This document shows, one piece after another, positions 53,183 to 61,997 of a stretch of DNA of 64,000 bases. A model generated the notes under the pieces. It saw only the letters and a list, made by a program, of their open reading frames with translations, searched no databases and was not told where the DNA came from. The translations under genes and the position numbers were made by a program. Each line of letters begins with the position of its first letter. Position 1 is the first letter of the stretch. The stretch spans positions 62,001 through 126,000 of the forward strand of contig NZ_JAKRYL010000011.1 in assembly GCF_023555415.1 (NCBI RefSeq), given 5' to 3'. Source of the DNA: Halalkalibacter alkaliphilus (GTDB lineage: Bacteria; Bacillota; Bacilli; Bacillales; Bacillaceae_D).

Positions 53183-53401
53183 TTGAAAACTTCAACTGAT
53201 CGTATGCTGACTCGTATTAAGTCTATCTACCTTTACATCAAACAAAGGGGGACCGTCACAACGAATGAATTAGTTGAAGAATTCGGCATAACCCAACGGA
53301 CGATTCAACGTGACCTAAACGTACTTGAATACAACAATCTCGTTGAAAGTCCTACGCGTGGTAAGTGGAGTGCAACCAAAAAGAAGACTCAAGTTTCGTA
53401 A
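53183..53401 (+). CDS. ytzE: DeoR-type helix-turn-helix protein YtzE
   Basis: 72 residues consisting almost only of a winged helix: RIKSIYLYIKQRGTVTTNELVEEFGITQRTIQRDLNVLE matches the DeoR N-terminal domain. The C-terminal sugar-phosphate sensor domain of full-length DeoR proteins is absent, as in B. subtilis YtzE. TTG start (53183) with AGGAG seven bases upstream. The inverted repeat in its promoter suggests autoregulation (inference). Confidence 0.88.
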   Translation: MKTSTDRMLTRIKSIYLYIKQRGTVTTNELVEEFGITQRTIQRDLNVLEYNNLVESPTRGKWSATKKKTQVS

Positions 53402-53441
53402 TAGATATGGTGTAAAGCCATATGCAATAGGTAAGCTAAAA

Positions 53442-53484
53442 GAAGGTGTCTCTATGGTTTTTAGAAAACCATAGAGACACCTTC
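53442..53484. terminator. Perfect 20-bp terminator, ytzE and rsuA-type gene
   Basis: 53442-53461 pairs exactly with 53465-53484 around TAG. It lies at the convergent ends, one base from the pseudouridine synthase stop. Confidence 0.9.
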
Positions 53485-53485
53485 T

Positions 53486-54196
53486 TTATTTTGTCAAAAG
53501 CAACTCAATTTCAGATTCTGTTAGTTCTCTATATGTACCTAGTTCTAGATTATGATCAAGCTCAAGTTCTCCAATTTTCAACCGCTTAAGTGAAAGAACT
53601 TTTTTCCCTACAGCCTCAAACATTCGTTTCACTTGATGATATTTTCCTTCCGTAATGGTTAGTTTAATTACTGAGGTAGCCCCCTGCTCTAAAATGATTA
53701 GTTCTGCCGGTTTCGTTACATAGCCATCTTCTAATGTTACACCATGTTTAAAAAGTGTGATATCTTCGTCCGTCACCTCGCCCCGGACTGCTGCTGTATA
53801 TGTTTTTGGAACATGCTTTCTAGGTGACATTAGCGCATGTGAAAATTGACCATCATTTGTAATTAAGAGTAACCCTTCCGTATCTTTATCTAACCGCCCA
53901 ACCGGAAATGGTTCATACATTGCATGTTCATATAGCAATAGATCAATGACCGTTTCATGCTCTTGATCCTCAGTAGCAGAAATAACTCCTTGAGGCTTGT
54001 TAAGCATGAGATAAATATACGGTTTATATTTCACCTCTTCCCCAAAAACCGTTACTAAATCCAAATCTGGATTTACATGTATTTTGCCTTCCTTTACTAC
54101 TTCTCCATTTACATGGACACTGCCTGATTTCATTAGCTTTTTCACATCTTTTCTCGTTCCAAAGCCCATATTGGCAAGTAATTTATCCATTCTCAT
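53486..54196 (-). CDS. RsuA-family 16S rRNA pseudouridine synthase
   Basis: 236 residues: N-terminal S4-like RNA-binding domain (MDKLLANMGFGTRKDVKKLMKSGSVHVNG), then the synthase domain with the catalytic GRLDKDTEGLLLITNDG (Asp) and the KYHQVKRMFEAVGKKVLSLKR block. Matches the B. subtilis gene at the ytgP locus (ytzG). Overlaps the end of the upstream oxidoreductase-like gene by 14 bases. Confidence 0.92.
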   Translation of the reverse strand: MRMDKLLANMGFGTRKDVKKLMKSGSVHVNGEVVKEGKIHVNPDLDLVTVFGEEVKYKPYIYLMLNKPQGVISATEDQEHETVIDLLLYEHAMYEPFPVGRLDKDTEGLLLITNDGQFSHALMSPRKHVPKTYTAAVRGEVTDEDITLFKHGVTLEDGYVTKPAELIILEQGATSVIKLTITEGKYHQVKRMFEAVGKKVLSLKRLKIGELELDHNLELGTYRELTESEIELLLTK

Positions 54197-54872
54197 TTTC
54201 TTGTTCTCCTTTCAGCTGCAATCTATCGGCAATTTTTCTAGCAAAACCTCCCAAATCATTGGATTGATAAGCATCAACCACACCATGGACGGTTTGATCA
54301 AACGTTTGTTTAATAATTGCCTCAGGGATGTCGTTCGCCTTTAACGAGTTCCCAAGTTCTACACTCATTTTTATCGCTGCCTCTGTCCCTAATTGATTAG
54401 CTAGAAGTACCTCTTCCTCTTCGGCAATTTCAATTTGCATCGTAGGAAACCAAGATACAAGCCTCCCCTGTTCCTTCTGATGGTGTGCAGGCAATGCCAA
54501 TAATCCTTTTTTTTCTTTTTTAGCAACTATCGCATGTCCTGCCAACTTTAGAGGGACCACTTTTTTCTCAACACAAAGTTGCTTTACCTCATCTTCCGTT
54601 ACCGCAGTAGCCATATGATAGACCGTTACTTCCTTTTGAAGAAAATGATCATATTTCTCAAAAAAATCTTTGTAACCATTTTTTGGCAAACAAAGAAAAA
54701 TCGCTTTTGCCTCTCTTAAATTAGCTTCACTAGCTTTTTTTACAAAAGGAAATTGCTCAACCAAGTTATCAACAGTTTGCTCATTCCGACCGAACACATA
54801 CGTAGTTCCTTCTTTCTTCAAAACAGTTAAAAGCATACTAGCTAGACGGCCCGATCCAATAATAACTTTCAT
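54183..54872 (-). CDS. Rossmann-fold NAD(P)-binding protein
   Basis: 229 residues. N-terminal VIIGSGRLASMLLTVLK is a dinucleotide-binding motif of the GxGxx(A/G) kind, followed by FGRNEQTVDNL and IFLCLPKNGYKDFF, similar to pyrroline-5-carboxylate reductase or F420-dependent NADP oxidoreductase proteins. The C-terminal region is helical. The substrate is unknown. Its 3' end overlaps the pseudouridine synthase gene and a 75-nt gap separates it from rodA, so the four genes may be one transcript. Confidence 0.75.
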   Translation of the reverse strand: MKVIIGSGRLASMLLTVLKKEGTTYVFGRNEQTVDNLVEQFPFVKKASEANLREAKAIFLCLPKNGYKDFFEKYDHFLQKEVTVYHMATAVTEDEVKQLCVEKKVVPLKLAGHAIVAKKEKKGLLALPAHHQKEQGRLVSWFPTMQIEIAEEEEVLLANQLGTEAAIKMSVELGNSLKANDIPEAIIKQTFDQTVHGVVDAYQSNDLGGFARKIADRLQLKGEQENENG

Positions 54873-54947
54873 CGACTCTACCCCCTATTTGCATTACATC
54901 GTTCTTTCTAAAAAAGAAAGAGCTGAAATCAAAATGATTATCAACTC

Positions 54948-56132
54948 TTACATACTTGACTCTTCTGTTTCAAACATATAATGCCGTGTTCGTATATTCA
55001 CATTAAGGATAATCCCCATTGCCAGCATATTGGTTAAGAGTGCACTTCCTCCGTAACTGATAAAAGGAAGAGCCAAACCTGTAATAGGCATTAGTCCAAT
55101 CGTCATTGCAATATTTTGAAACACTTGGAAAACAAGCAATCCAATAACGCCTGAAACCAAATAGGTTCCAAATAAATTATTACATGTTAATGCAATGATG
55201 ATCATTCGATAAAACAATAGAAAATACGTGACGATTAAAATCGTTGCACCAATAAAACCAAACTCTTCACCAATTACGGTAAAAATAAAATCTGTATGAA
55301 TCTCAGGGATTCGATCACTTTGCGTCTGAACTCCCTGCATGAATCCACTTCCATGTAATTGACCTGATCCTATCCCTCTCATCGCATTGACAAGTTGATA
55401 ACCAAATGAACCTTGATGTTCATATGGGTCCAACCAACCATAAATACGATCGAGCTGATGTGATGCAATAATTTTTGAAAACAACTCAAAATTATGATTA
55501 TGCAACCAAACCAGTGATGTGATTCCTGCTACTACCGACAATCCTAAAAACAAAAGAATTCTCCAGGCAACCCCTGACATTAAAAGCATTGTTCCCATAA
55601 TGCTTGCAATAACAAGCGCCGTTCCTAGATCTGGTTGTCTTAGTATTAAGAAAAATGGAGGAAGCCCAATTGCAACAACCTGCCCAACGATAATTAAATC
55701 TGATTTGAGATCTTTTGTTACTCTATTAGCCGTCACCCGATACAACATATGAGCGAGCGCAATAATTAAGAATATCTTCATAAACTCTGATGGCTGTATT
55801 TCAGCAGGCCCTAAATCAAGCCATCGCTGAGAACCATTACGAAATACACCAAGAGGAGAATATGCAACAAGTAACAAAAGAGTAATCCCAATCCCATAAA
55901 GGGGAATCGAGAAGTTTTTAAACAAATCATAGTCGATTAACATAACGCCTACCATAACGACGATCCCGACGACAAACCAAATCACTTGGCGCTTCACATA
56001 GTAAGTCGGGTCATTACTGAAGTATTGACCAGATCCACTATAAATAGCTAACAAGCTAATACACATGAGCACAAACAACAGAAATAACAATGTGTAATCA
56101 ATCTGCTGAAAGCCCGTTTTCCTTTCTTCCAT
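54948..56132 (-). CDS. rodA: SEDS-family peptidoglycan polymerase, RodA-like
   Basis: Lipid II polymerase of the elongation machinery. 394 residues, about ten membrane helices, with SEDS blocks LGPAEIQPSEFMKI, RQPDLGTALVIA, RIPEIHTDFIFTVIGEE and MPITGLALPFISYGG. ATG 56132 follows GGAGG; the reading from 56144 starts inside that site. Length equals B. subtilis RodA (393). It stands 40 nt downstream of a second SEDS gene. RodA rather than FtsW is based on resemblance and length; the partner class B PBP is not in the window. Confidence 0.88.
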   Translation of the reverse strand: MEERKTGFQQIDYTLLFLLFVLMCISLLAIYSGSGQYFSNDPTYYVKRQVIWFVVGIVVMVGVMLIDYDLFKNFSIPLYGIGITLLLLVAYSPLGVFRNGSQRWLDLGPAEIQPSEFMKIFLIIALAHMLYRVTANRVTKDLKSDLIIVGQVVAIGLPPFFLILRQPDLGTALVIASIMGTMLLMSGVAWRILLFLGLSVVAGITSLVWLHNHNFELFSKIIASHQLDRIYGWLDPYEHQGSFGYQLVNAMRGIGSGQLHGSGFMQGVQTQSDRIPEIHTDFIFTVIGEEFGFIGATILIVTYFLLFYRMIIIALTCNNLFGTYLVSGVIGLLVFQVFQNIAMTIGLMPITGLALPFISYGGSALLTNMLAMGIILNVNIRTRHYMFETEESSM

Positions 56133-56171
56133 TGTAGCCTCCATCTATAAGAAACAGCTCTCTGACTTTAT

Positions 56172-57326
56172 TTAAGAAGCAGAAAGCTGTGTTTCTTCCT
56201 TGTTTTCTTTGAGTCTAATTTGACGTATGTTATTACGCGAAATATTCGCTAAGATAGCCAAAGAGACGAGTGTAAAGAACAGTGAGGATCCTCCATTACT
56301 TATTAATGGCAGTGGGATTCCTGTAATTGGGAGCATTCCAGTAACCGCCCCTATATTAAAGATAATTTGTACTGCGATTTGAAAAACGATACCAAATGCT
56401 AACAAGCTTCCAAAGGGACTTTTGCACTTTGCTCCTATCATAACACCTCGGATTAAAATAAGTGCATGCAATCCTAATACGATTAATACACCTAATAATC
56501 CTAATTCTTCAGCGACGATCGCAAGAATAAAATCTGTATGCGCCTCTGGTAAATAATAGAGCTTTTGAACACTTTGACCTAAGCCTGTCCCACTAAGACC
56601 GCCGTGTGCCATCGCTATATATGATTGAATCACTTGATGTCCATCACCCATTGGATCAGCAAATGGATCTTGATATGACGTAAGACGCCTCACTCGATAA
56701 GGGGCAGACATAGCAAATACTATAAATAGCGTAGCTCCAACTACCCCTAGCCCTATTAAATGCCGCCACTTAGCTCCAGAGAAAAAAACTAGAAAGAAGG
56801 TAACAAGAAGAATCGACGTTGCCGTTCCAAGATCCGGCTGCATCATAATTAACCCAAACACAAATCCGACTACAACTAATGGCGGCATGACGCCTTTTAC
56901 AAATTGGTCAATATACGCTTGTTTCTGTGAATAAACTTGAGCTAAATAAATGATCATACCGATCTTTACAAATTCGGAAGGTTGTATCCTTAATGGGCCT
57001 AATTGGATCCAACGCTGAGCCCCTCCAATCGTTACGCCAAACCACGGGAGCAAGACAAGAAATAATGCAAAAATGGAAATCAGTATGATGATTGGAGACA
57101 TCTTCCGATAAAACCGATAAGGAAAATGCATGACAACTAAAAAAGCTAATACAGCTAATACAAACCAAAGCAACTGTCGTTGTATAAAAGAATACGGATT
57201 GGGGACCGTCTGTCCTAACCCTAAAGGATAACTTGCACTAAATACCATCACCAAGCCGAACCCAGCCAAAAGGAACGTAGTGATGATTAACAGCCAATCA
57301 TTATCTTTTCGAAATGAATACTTCAT
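56172..57326 (-). CDS. ftsW: SEDS-family peptidoglycan polymerase, FtsW-like
   Basis: 384 residues, about ten membrane helices, with LGPLRIQPSEFVKIG, MQPDLGTATSI, LPEAHTDFILAIVAEELG and LPITGIPLPLISNGGSS. ATG 57326 follows AGGGGGG; an upstream reading from 57428 has no binding site. Resembles FtsW/SpoVE more than RodA. Whether it is the essential divisome enzyme or a sporulation paralogue (SpoVE) cannot be decided here. B. subtilis has no SEDS genes at this locus. Confidence 0.8.
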   Translation of the reverse strand: MKYSFRKDNDWLLIITTFLLAGFGLVMVFSASYPLGLGQTVPNPYSFIQRQLLWFVLAVLAFLVVMHFPYRFYRKMSPIIILISIFALFLVLLPWFGVTIGGAQRWIQLGPLRIQPSEFVKIGMIIYLAQVYSQKQAYIDQFVKGVMPPLVVVGFVFGLIMMQPDLGTATSILLVTFFLVFFSGAKWRHLIGLGVVGATLFIVFAMSAPYRVRRLTSYQDPFADPMGDGHQVIQSYIAMAHGGLSGTGLGQSVQKLYYLPEAHTDFILAIVAEELGLLGVLIVLGLHALILIRGVMIGAKCKSPFGSLLAFGIVFQIAVQIIFNIGAVTGMLPITGIPLPLISNGGSSLFFTLVSLAILANISRNNIRQIRLKENKEETQLSAS

Positions 57327-57519
57327 CGCGCCCCCCTGCTCTAGCAAAATTTCGTTCACCATGAACGCCAGTCCAAAAAGCGGAAAGGAAGACATAACTA
57401 ACATTCCAGCTTTTCTAGAAGCTAACATGCCTGCAGACTCGGACTTTTAGAACATTCTTTATTATATCAAACCACCCATACAAGCAAAAGAGGCTTTCAT
57501 TGCCAAACAATGTCGAAAT

Positions 57520-58280
57520 TGTTAGAAGAACTCGGCTTCGGCCAGATACCACCCGGAAAGAAGCATACTTCCTACCTATTTCTCACACTTGACCAAAGCC
57601 GGCAATCTCCGGCCGAAGCCTTAGTTCTTCTTACCAACCAAACTCCACCCTCTCTCACCCGGAATAACTGAAAGGAAGAAGACGAACTTACTTCTTCCTT
57701 TCAGCTATGGAGGGAAGTTATGCTCCAACCCTCACTTAACATCTTTCCCTCACACCCGGCCGAAGCCTTAGTTCTTACTACCAACCAAACTCCTTCTTCT
57801 TACCCGATAAACTGAAAAAGAGAAGATGATGACGAAGTTACTTCTTCCTTTCATAAAAAGGGAGGCTGTAAGCTTCCTCTACACACTCTCTCCACTCTAC
57901 CAAATTCAGCAACTTCCACCAAAGCCTTAGTTCTTCTTACCAACCAAACTCCACCCTCTCTCACCCGGAATAACTGAAAGGAAGAAGACGAACTTACTTC
58001 TTCCTTTCAGCTATGGAGGGAAGTTATGCTCCAACCCTCACTTAACATCTTTCCCTCACACCCGGCCGAAGCCTTAGTTCTTACTACCAACCAAACTCCT
58101 TCTTCTTACCCGATAAACTGAAAAAGAGAAGATGATGACGAAGTTACTTCTTCCTTTCATAAAAAGGGAGGCTGTAAGCTTCCTCTACACACTCTCTCCA
58201 CTCTATCAAATTCAGCAACTTCCACCAAAGCCTGAGTTCTTCTTACCAATCAAACTCCGACTTCTAACCCAGAAGGGAAA
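57520..58280. repeat. 306-bp tandem repeat with internal half-repeats
   Basis: Two copies, 57616-57921 and 57922-58227, differ at a single base (57900 against 58206), with a partial third copy after 58228 and a decayed one before 57616. Each unit is itself two related halves of about 147 and 159 bp starting AAGCCTTAGTTCTT. Each half contains a hairpin: CTGAAAGGAAGAAG with its complement (57668-57704) or the longer variant at 57811-57856, preceded by GGAGGG..CTCC-like sequence. Plus strand is pyrimidine-rich outside the hairpins. No convincing ORF on either strand. It occupies the gap between murJ and ftsW. Confidence 0.85.
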
Positions 58281-58292
58281 TTTCCACATATA

Positions 58293-59936
58293 TTACCCCT
58301 CTTGCCTTTCTTTCAGTTTCTTCCTATTCAAAAATCGGAACCTTGCTCCAAGTACTTGTCCAGCTAAATTGGAACGATAACTTAAAAATAAATAAATAGC
58401 TGCACCAACTAAGACACCGACAATCAAACTAGGAAATGCTCGTAGCTGCGATGTAACTGGAAGCAATTGTTGCATTCCGACATTGACAACCATGACACCT
58501 CCTGCCATAACAACCGTAAAAACAATAATTAATATGGCTCGTTTGGCGATTAATTTGTAACTGAATTCAGCATATTTCCCAATAGCCCAGACTGTTATGA
58601 CAAGCGAGGCTGTATACCCTACATACGTAGCTAATACTCCTCCAAGCGGTCCGAACATAGTTAGAAACCAACTATTTGCTGCCAGTTTTAAGGCAAGACC
58701 AACACATAAAGCGATGACCGCTATTTTCTGTTTGTTTATACCTTGAAGAATCGCAGCAGTTACAGCAAACAATGAAAAGAACAATGTAATCGGGGCATAA
58801 TATTGTAAGATATATCCTCCAATTTCATAATCAGCAAGTCCATAAAGCGCACCAAACGCTGGATATGCTAACACTGACATACCTACTGCAGCAGGTATCG
58901 TCAAAAATAAAATCACTTGATAGGTTTGAGTGATTTGCTTCTGCAACAAATCAGTATCATTTATTGTAAAAGATTTTGTAATAGTTGGAATTAATGTAAT
59001 CGATAGTGCTGTTGCTAGTGCCATTGGAATGAGAATGATTTTATGGGCCGTATTTGAAAACACAGCAAACGCAACTTCTGACTCATCCTGTGTTAAATGT
59101 GTACCAATCAATGTATTATTAAACGTAAATAAGTCTATTAGTTGATAAAGCGGAATCGCTAATCCTACAAACGAAAGTGGCAATGCATAGGTAATTAACT
59201 CTTTATACATGGACCCGAGCGACAGTTGATGATCCATCGTGCTTTTTTCAATCTGTTCATGGATATATTTTTTTCTTTTAAACCAGTATGTTAACAGGAC
59301 AGTTAAACCACCAAGCGCCCCTACAAAAGCGCCAAATGTTGCGAACCCAACTGCTAGGCCCGTACTACCTTCCATAATGTTCACAATTGAAAACGTAATG
59401 GCTAATATAAAGACGATCCGAACGATTTGTTCAATCACTTGTGATACAGCCGTAGGCCCCATTGATTGGAACCCTTGAAAGTATCCTCGAATAATAGACA
59501 TAATTGGAACAACAAGTAAAGCAACACTTACCATCCTAATGGTAAAGACAATCTCATCAAATGTATTTCCTTGCTCTGTTGGATTTTCAATAATCCAAGG
59601 CACGATGTAAGGTGCTGTGAAAAATAAAACGAGAAAAGCTATTAAGCCGGTTATGAACATAAATAGTAATCCTGATTTAAACAATCTGTGTCCAGTTCTG
59701 TAATCACCTAATGAATTATATCTTGAGACGAATTTAGAAACGGCTATTGGTACACCTAATGTGGCTAGACTTAATAAAACGGTATATGGTAAATAGCCAT
59801 ATGAGTATAGGGCTATTCCTGTTTGGCCCACAATAGCAGTAAAAGGGAAAATATAAATAAGACCTAATATTTTAGAAGCAAACGTAGCGGCTGTTAATAC
59901 CATCGTACCGCGCATTAATTTTGAATCCGACATCAT
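58293..59936 (-). CDS. murJ: Lipid II flippase MurJ (YtgP, MOP superfamily)
   Basis: Moves lipid II across the membrane. 547 residues with about fourteen hydrophobic segments typical of the MviN/MATE-like fold (RGTMVLTAATFASKILGLIYIFPF; GVPIAVSKFVSRYN; IRGYFQGFQSMGPTAVSQVIEQIVRI). Equivalent to B. subtilis YtgP, which functions as MurJ. Two adjacent ATGs (59936, 59933). Followed at a distance by the two SEDS genes, so flippase and polymerases lie in one cluster. Confidence 0.93.
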   Translation of the reverse strand: MMSDSKLMRGTMVLTAATFASKILGLIYIFPFTAIVGQTGIALYSYGYLPYTVLLSLATLGVPIAVSKFVSRYNSLGDYRTGHRLFKSGLLFMFITGLIAFLVLFFTAPYIVPWIIENPTEQGNTFDEIVFTIRMVSVALLVVPIMSIIRGYFQGFQSMGPTAVSQVIEQIVRIVFILAITFSIVNIMEGSTGLAVGFATFGAFVGALGGLTVLLTYWFKRKKYIHEQIEKSTMDHQLSLGSMYKELITYALPLSFVGLAIPLYQLIDLFTFNNTLIGTHLTQDESEVAFAVFSNTAHKIILIPMALATALSITLIPTITKSFTINDTDLLQKQITQTYQVILFLTIPAAVGMSVLAYPAFGALYGLADYEIGGYILQYYAPITLFFSLFAVTAAILQGINKQKIAVIALCVGLALKLAANSWFLTMFGPLGGVLATYVGYTASLVITVWAIGKYAEFSYKLIAKRAILIIVFTVVMAGGVMVVNVGMQQLLPVTSQLRAFPSLIVGVLVGAAIYLFLSYRSNLAGQVLGARFRFLNRKKLKERQEG

Positions 59937-60083
59937 TGATTCCTACTTTCCTAAATCCCTAAATTTAAGATGATCATTTTACTCCTTTTGCATTTTACCA
60001 CAGTCTTCTATGAGTTGCTCGAGTTAACATTGAATTCCTTTTTTTTATAAATAGTGATACTGTATGAGTCTGTAAAAAAAACA

Positions 60084-60164
60084 GCAATAGCTCCACACGC
60101 TACACACCTCTATGTGAACCCCACTCCTAGAGGGTCAAAACCTTGTAGCGGTTCCGCTCATTGC
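60084..60164 (-). repeat. Structured repeat element between divergent genes (locus F)
   Basis: P1 GCAAT/ATTGC (60084-60088 with 60160-60164), P2 CGCTAC/GTAGCG (60098-60103 with 60145-60150), P3 CCTCTA/TAGAGG (60107-60112 with 60128-60133). On the minus strand it keeps the GAGCGGA motif inside P1. Unlike other copies it lies between divergent start regions (murJ and ytfP). Confidence 0.75.
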
Positions 60165-60166
60165 CT

Positions 60167-60213
60167 AGAGTCTGTTCAAAAAGGGATAAACCACCCCTTT
60201 TTGAGCAGACTCT
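60167..60213. promoter_or_regulatory. Hairpin just upstream of ytfP
   Basis: AGAGTCTGTTCAAAAAGGG (60167-60185) pairs with 60195-60213 with one mismatch. It lies 28 nt before the ytfP start and next to repeat F; if transcribed it would be in the ytfP leader. Confidence 0.5.
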
Positions 60214-60241
60214 GTAATCAAAGAAATTGAGGTGAAGAAAC

Positions 60242-61513
60242 ATGAAAAAATATGATGTCATTGTTATAGGCGGTGGTCCTTCGGGTTTGATGGCATCCAT
60301 AGCAGCTTCTGAACATGGCGCAAGTGTACTTCTTTTAGATAAAGGGAATAAACTCGGCCGTAAGCTTGCTATTTCAGGAGGTGGGCGCTGCAATGTAACA
60401 AATCGCATGGAAATTCAAGATCTTATTGCGCACATTCCAGGAAATGGTCGTTTTATGCACAGTCCATTCTCTGTCTTTAATAACGAAAGCATTATTGCCT
60501 TTTTTGAAGGACTAGGCATTCAATTAAAAGAAGAAGATCGCGGAAGGATGTTTCCAGTTAATGACAAAGCAACAACTGTAGTTGAAACACTTTTAAACCG
60601 GGTTCGTGAGTTAGGAGTGGATATTCGTACGAACACAACTGTCAAAACGATTAACTATTCAGATGAATCCGTCTCTGAAGTGGTTTTACAAAATGGTGAG
60701 CATATCTCTACCCCTACAGTCATAGTGGCAACTGGTGGGAAATCAGTTCCCCACACAGGCAGTACTGGAGACGGCTACCCTTGGGCTGAGAAAGCAGGAC
60801 ATACCATTACCGACTTATATCCAACAGAAGTACCTATTACTTCAAGCGAAGAGTTTATACGCAAAAAATCTCTGCAAGGTTTGTCATTAAGAGATATTGA
60901 GTTAACTGTGTTTAACCCTAAAGGAAAAAAAATTAAAACTCACGATGGTGACATGATCTTTACCCACTTTGGTATTTCTGGCCCTGCTGCACTACGCTGT
61001 AGTCAATATGTTGTGAAAGCATTAAAGAAGTTTGAAACAAAAACAATTAAAATGGAAATTGATCTATTTCCTTCTTTATCCGAAGAGGCTTTGTTTCAAC
61101 AATTATTGGCTAAGGTAAAGGCCGAACCGAAAAAATCAATGAAGAACTTATTAAAAGGCTTTGCACCTGAGCGATTTTTGTTATTCGTTTATGATAAACT
61201 TTCTTTTGATACGCAAGCACAAGCATCTACAATTCAACATGAATGCTTTCGATCTCTCGTAACAGTTTGTAAGCATTTTGAACTGGAAGTAAACGGTACA
61301 CTATCGATAGAAAAAGCATTTGTTACCGGAGGTGGAATTTCCATTAAAGAAATCGAACCGAAAACGATGCACTCTAAAAAGAAAAAAGGCTTATACTTTT
61401 GCGGTGAAGTTCTCGATATTCATGGCTATACAGGTGGCTATAATATTACTGTTGCCTTTTCCACAGGCTATACAGCTGGGAAATCCGCAGCAGAACAAGT
61501 TGTTCACAAATAA
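60242..61513 (+). CDS. ytfP: NAD(P)/FAD-dependent oxidoreductase YtfP (HI0933 family)
   Basis: 423 residues of the BaiN/HI0933-like flavoprotein family: FAD-binding [16 protein letters not shown] at 4-19, [25 protein letters not shown], and a C-terminal flavin segment [19 protein letters not shown]. The physiological substrate is unknown. GAGGTG lies upstream of the ATG. Between murJ and leuS as in B. subtilis. Its last codons and downstream sequence contain a cluster of DnaA boxes. Confidence 0.92.
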   Translation: MKKYDVIVIGGGPSGLMASIAASEHGASVLLLDKGNKLGRKLAISGGGRCNVTNRMEIQDLIAHIPGNGRFMHSPFSVFNNESIIAFFEGLGIQLKEEDRGRMFPVNDKATTVVETLLNRVRELGVDIRTNTTVKTINYSDESVSEVVLQNGEHISTPTVIVATGGKSVPHTGSTGDGYPWAEKAGHTITDLYPTEVPITSSEEFIRKKSLQGLSLRDIELTVFNPKGKKIKTHDGDMIFTHFGISGPAALRCSQYVVKALKKFETKTIKMEIDLFPSLSEEALFQQLLAKVKAEPKKSMKNLLKGFAPERFLLFVYDKLSFDTQAQASTIQHECFRSLVTVCKHFELEVNGTLSIEKAFVTGGGISIKEIEPKTMHSKKKKGLYFCGEVLDIHGYTGGYNITVAFSTGYTAGKSAAEQVVHK

Positions 61514-61635
61514 TATCCACATTATCCACAGGTCGAATGATTATTCTGACTATTTCTTTCATATTCCGACAAATTCTTTATTTACCCAATATATTCACTT
61601 GTGTATATATTGGGTTATCCACATTTTTATTCACA
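61500..61635 (+). promoter_or_regulatory. DnaA-box cluster with adjacent AT-rich palindrome
   Basis: On the plus strand: TTGTTCACA (61500-61508, one mismatch), ATATCCACA (61513-61521, one mismatch), TTATCCACA (61522-61530), TTATCCACA (61615-61623) and TTATTCACA (61627-61635). The last three match the consensus TTATNCACA exactly. A perfect 10-bp inverted repeat CCCAATATAT/ATATATTGGG (61585-61594 with 61605-61614) abuts the fourth box. The 61514-61815 gap otherwise holds only the sspH promoter. Confidence 0.7.
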
Positions 61636-61756
61636 TTATATACAAGTAACAAAGGCCTGTATTTGTTAGTTTTTCTGCTGCAGAAGTCCCAATATTCTAT
61701 CAATTCACACTCCAATTTGTACAGTTTTTAAATAACCCTTCATTTTCCTTCCTTGC

Positions 61757-61787
61757 CGAATAATCTCATCTTTTTCCACACAATATA
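61757..61787 (+). promoter_or_regulatory. Sigma-G-like promoter for sspH
   Basis: CGAATA (61757-61762), 18-nt spacer, CAATATA (61781-61787). One mismatch in each element against TGnATR and CATnnTA; same spacing as the sspA promoter. Confidence 0.5.
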
Positions 61788-61815
61788 AAACGAATCTAAA
61801 AGAGGAGTGAATGAA

Positions 61816-61995
61816 ATGGATGTAAAACGAGTCAAACAAATATTGTCTTCTTCCGCTGATATTAATGTTACCTATAACGGGACTTCTGTTTGGATTGACC
61901 AATTGCATGAAGATGGTAAGACAGCAACTGTTCATTTACGCGGACCGTTAGAAGAACGTTCTGATGTAGATATTTCAGAATTAGAAGAAGTTTAA
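61816..61995 (+). CDS. sspH: H-type small acid-soluble spore protein
   Basis: 59 residues, the size of B. subtilis SspH. MDVKRVKQILSSSADINVTYNGTSVWIDQLHEDGKTATVHL and the closing ISELEEV agree with the H-type family, minor spore proteins made in the forespore. ATG 61816 follows AGAGGAG by eight bases; a GTG reading from 61807 starts within that site. A palindrome of repeat array G begins two bases after the stop and may be its terminator. Confidence 0.85.
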   Translation: MDVKRVKQILSSSADINVTYNGTSVWIDQLHEDGKTATVHLRGPLEERSDVDISELEEV

Positions 61996-61997
61996 TA

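Noticed and set aside
58132-58380. 82-codon plus-strand frame in the 306-bp repeat region
   Set aside because: Starts inside the repeat without a ribosome binding site and runs into the 3' end of murJ on the opposite strand.
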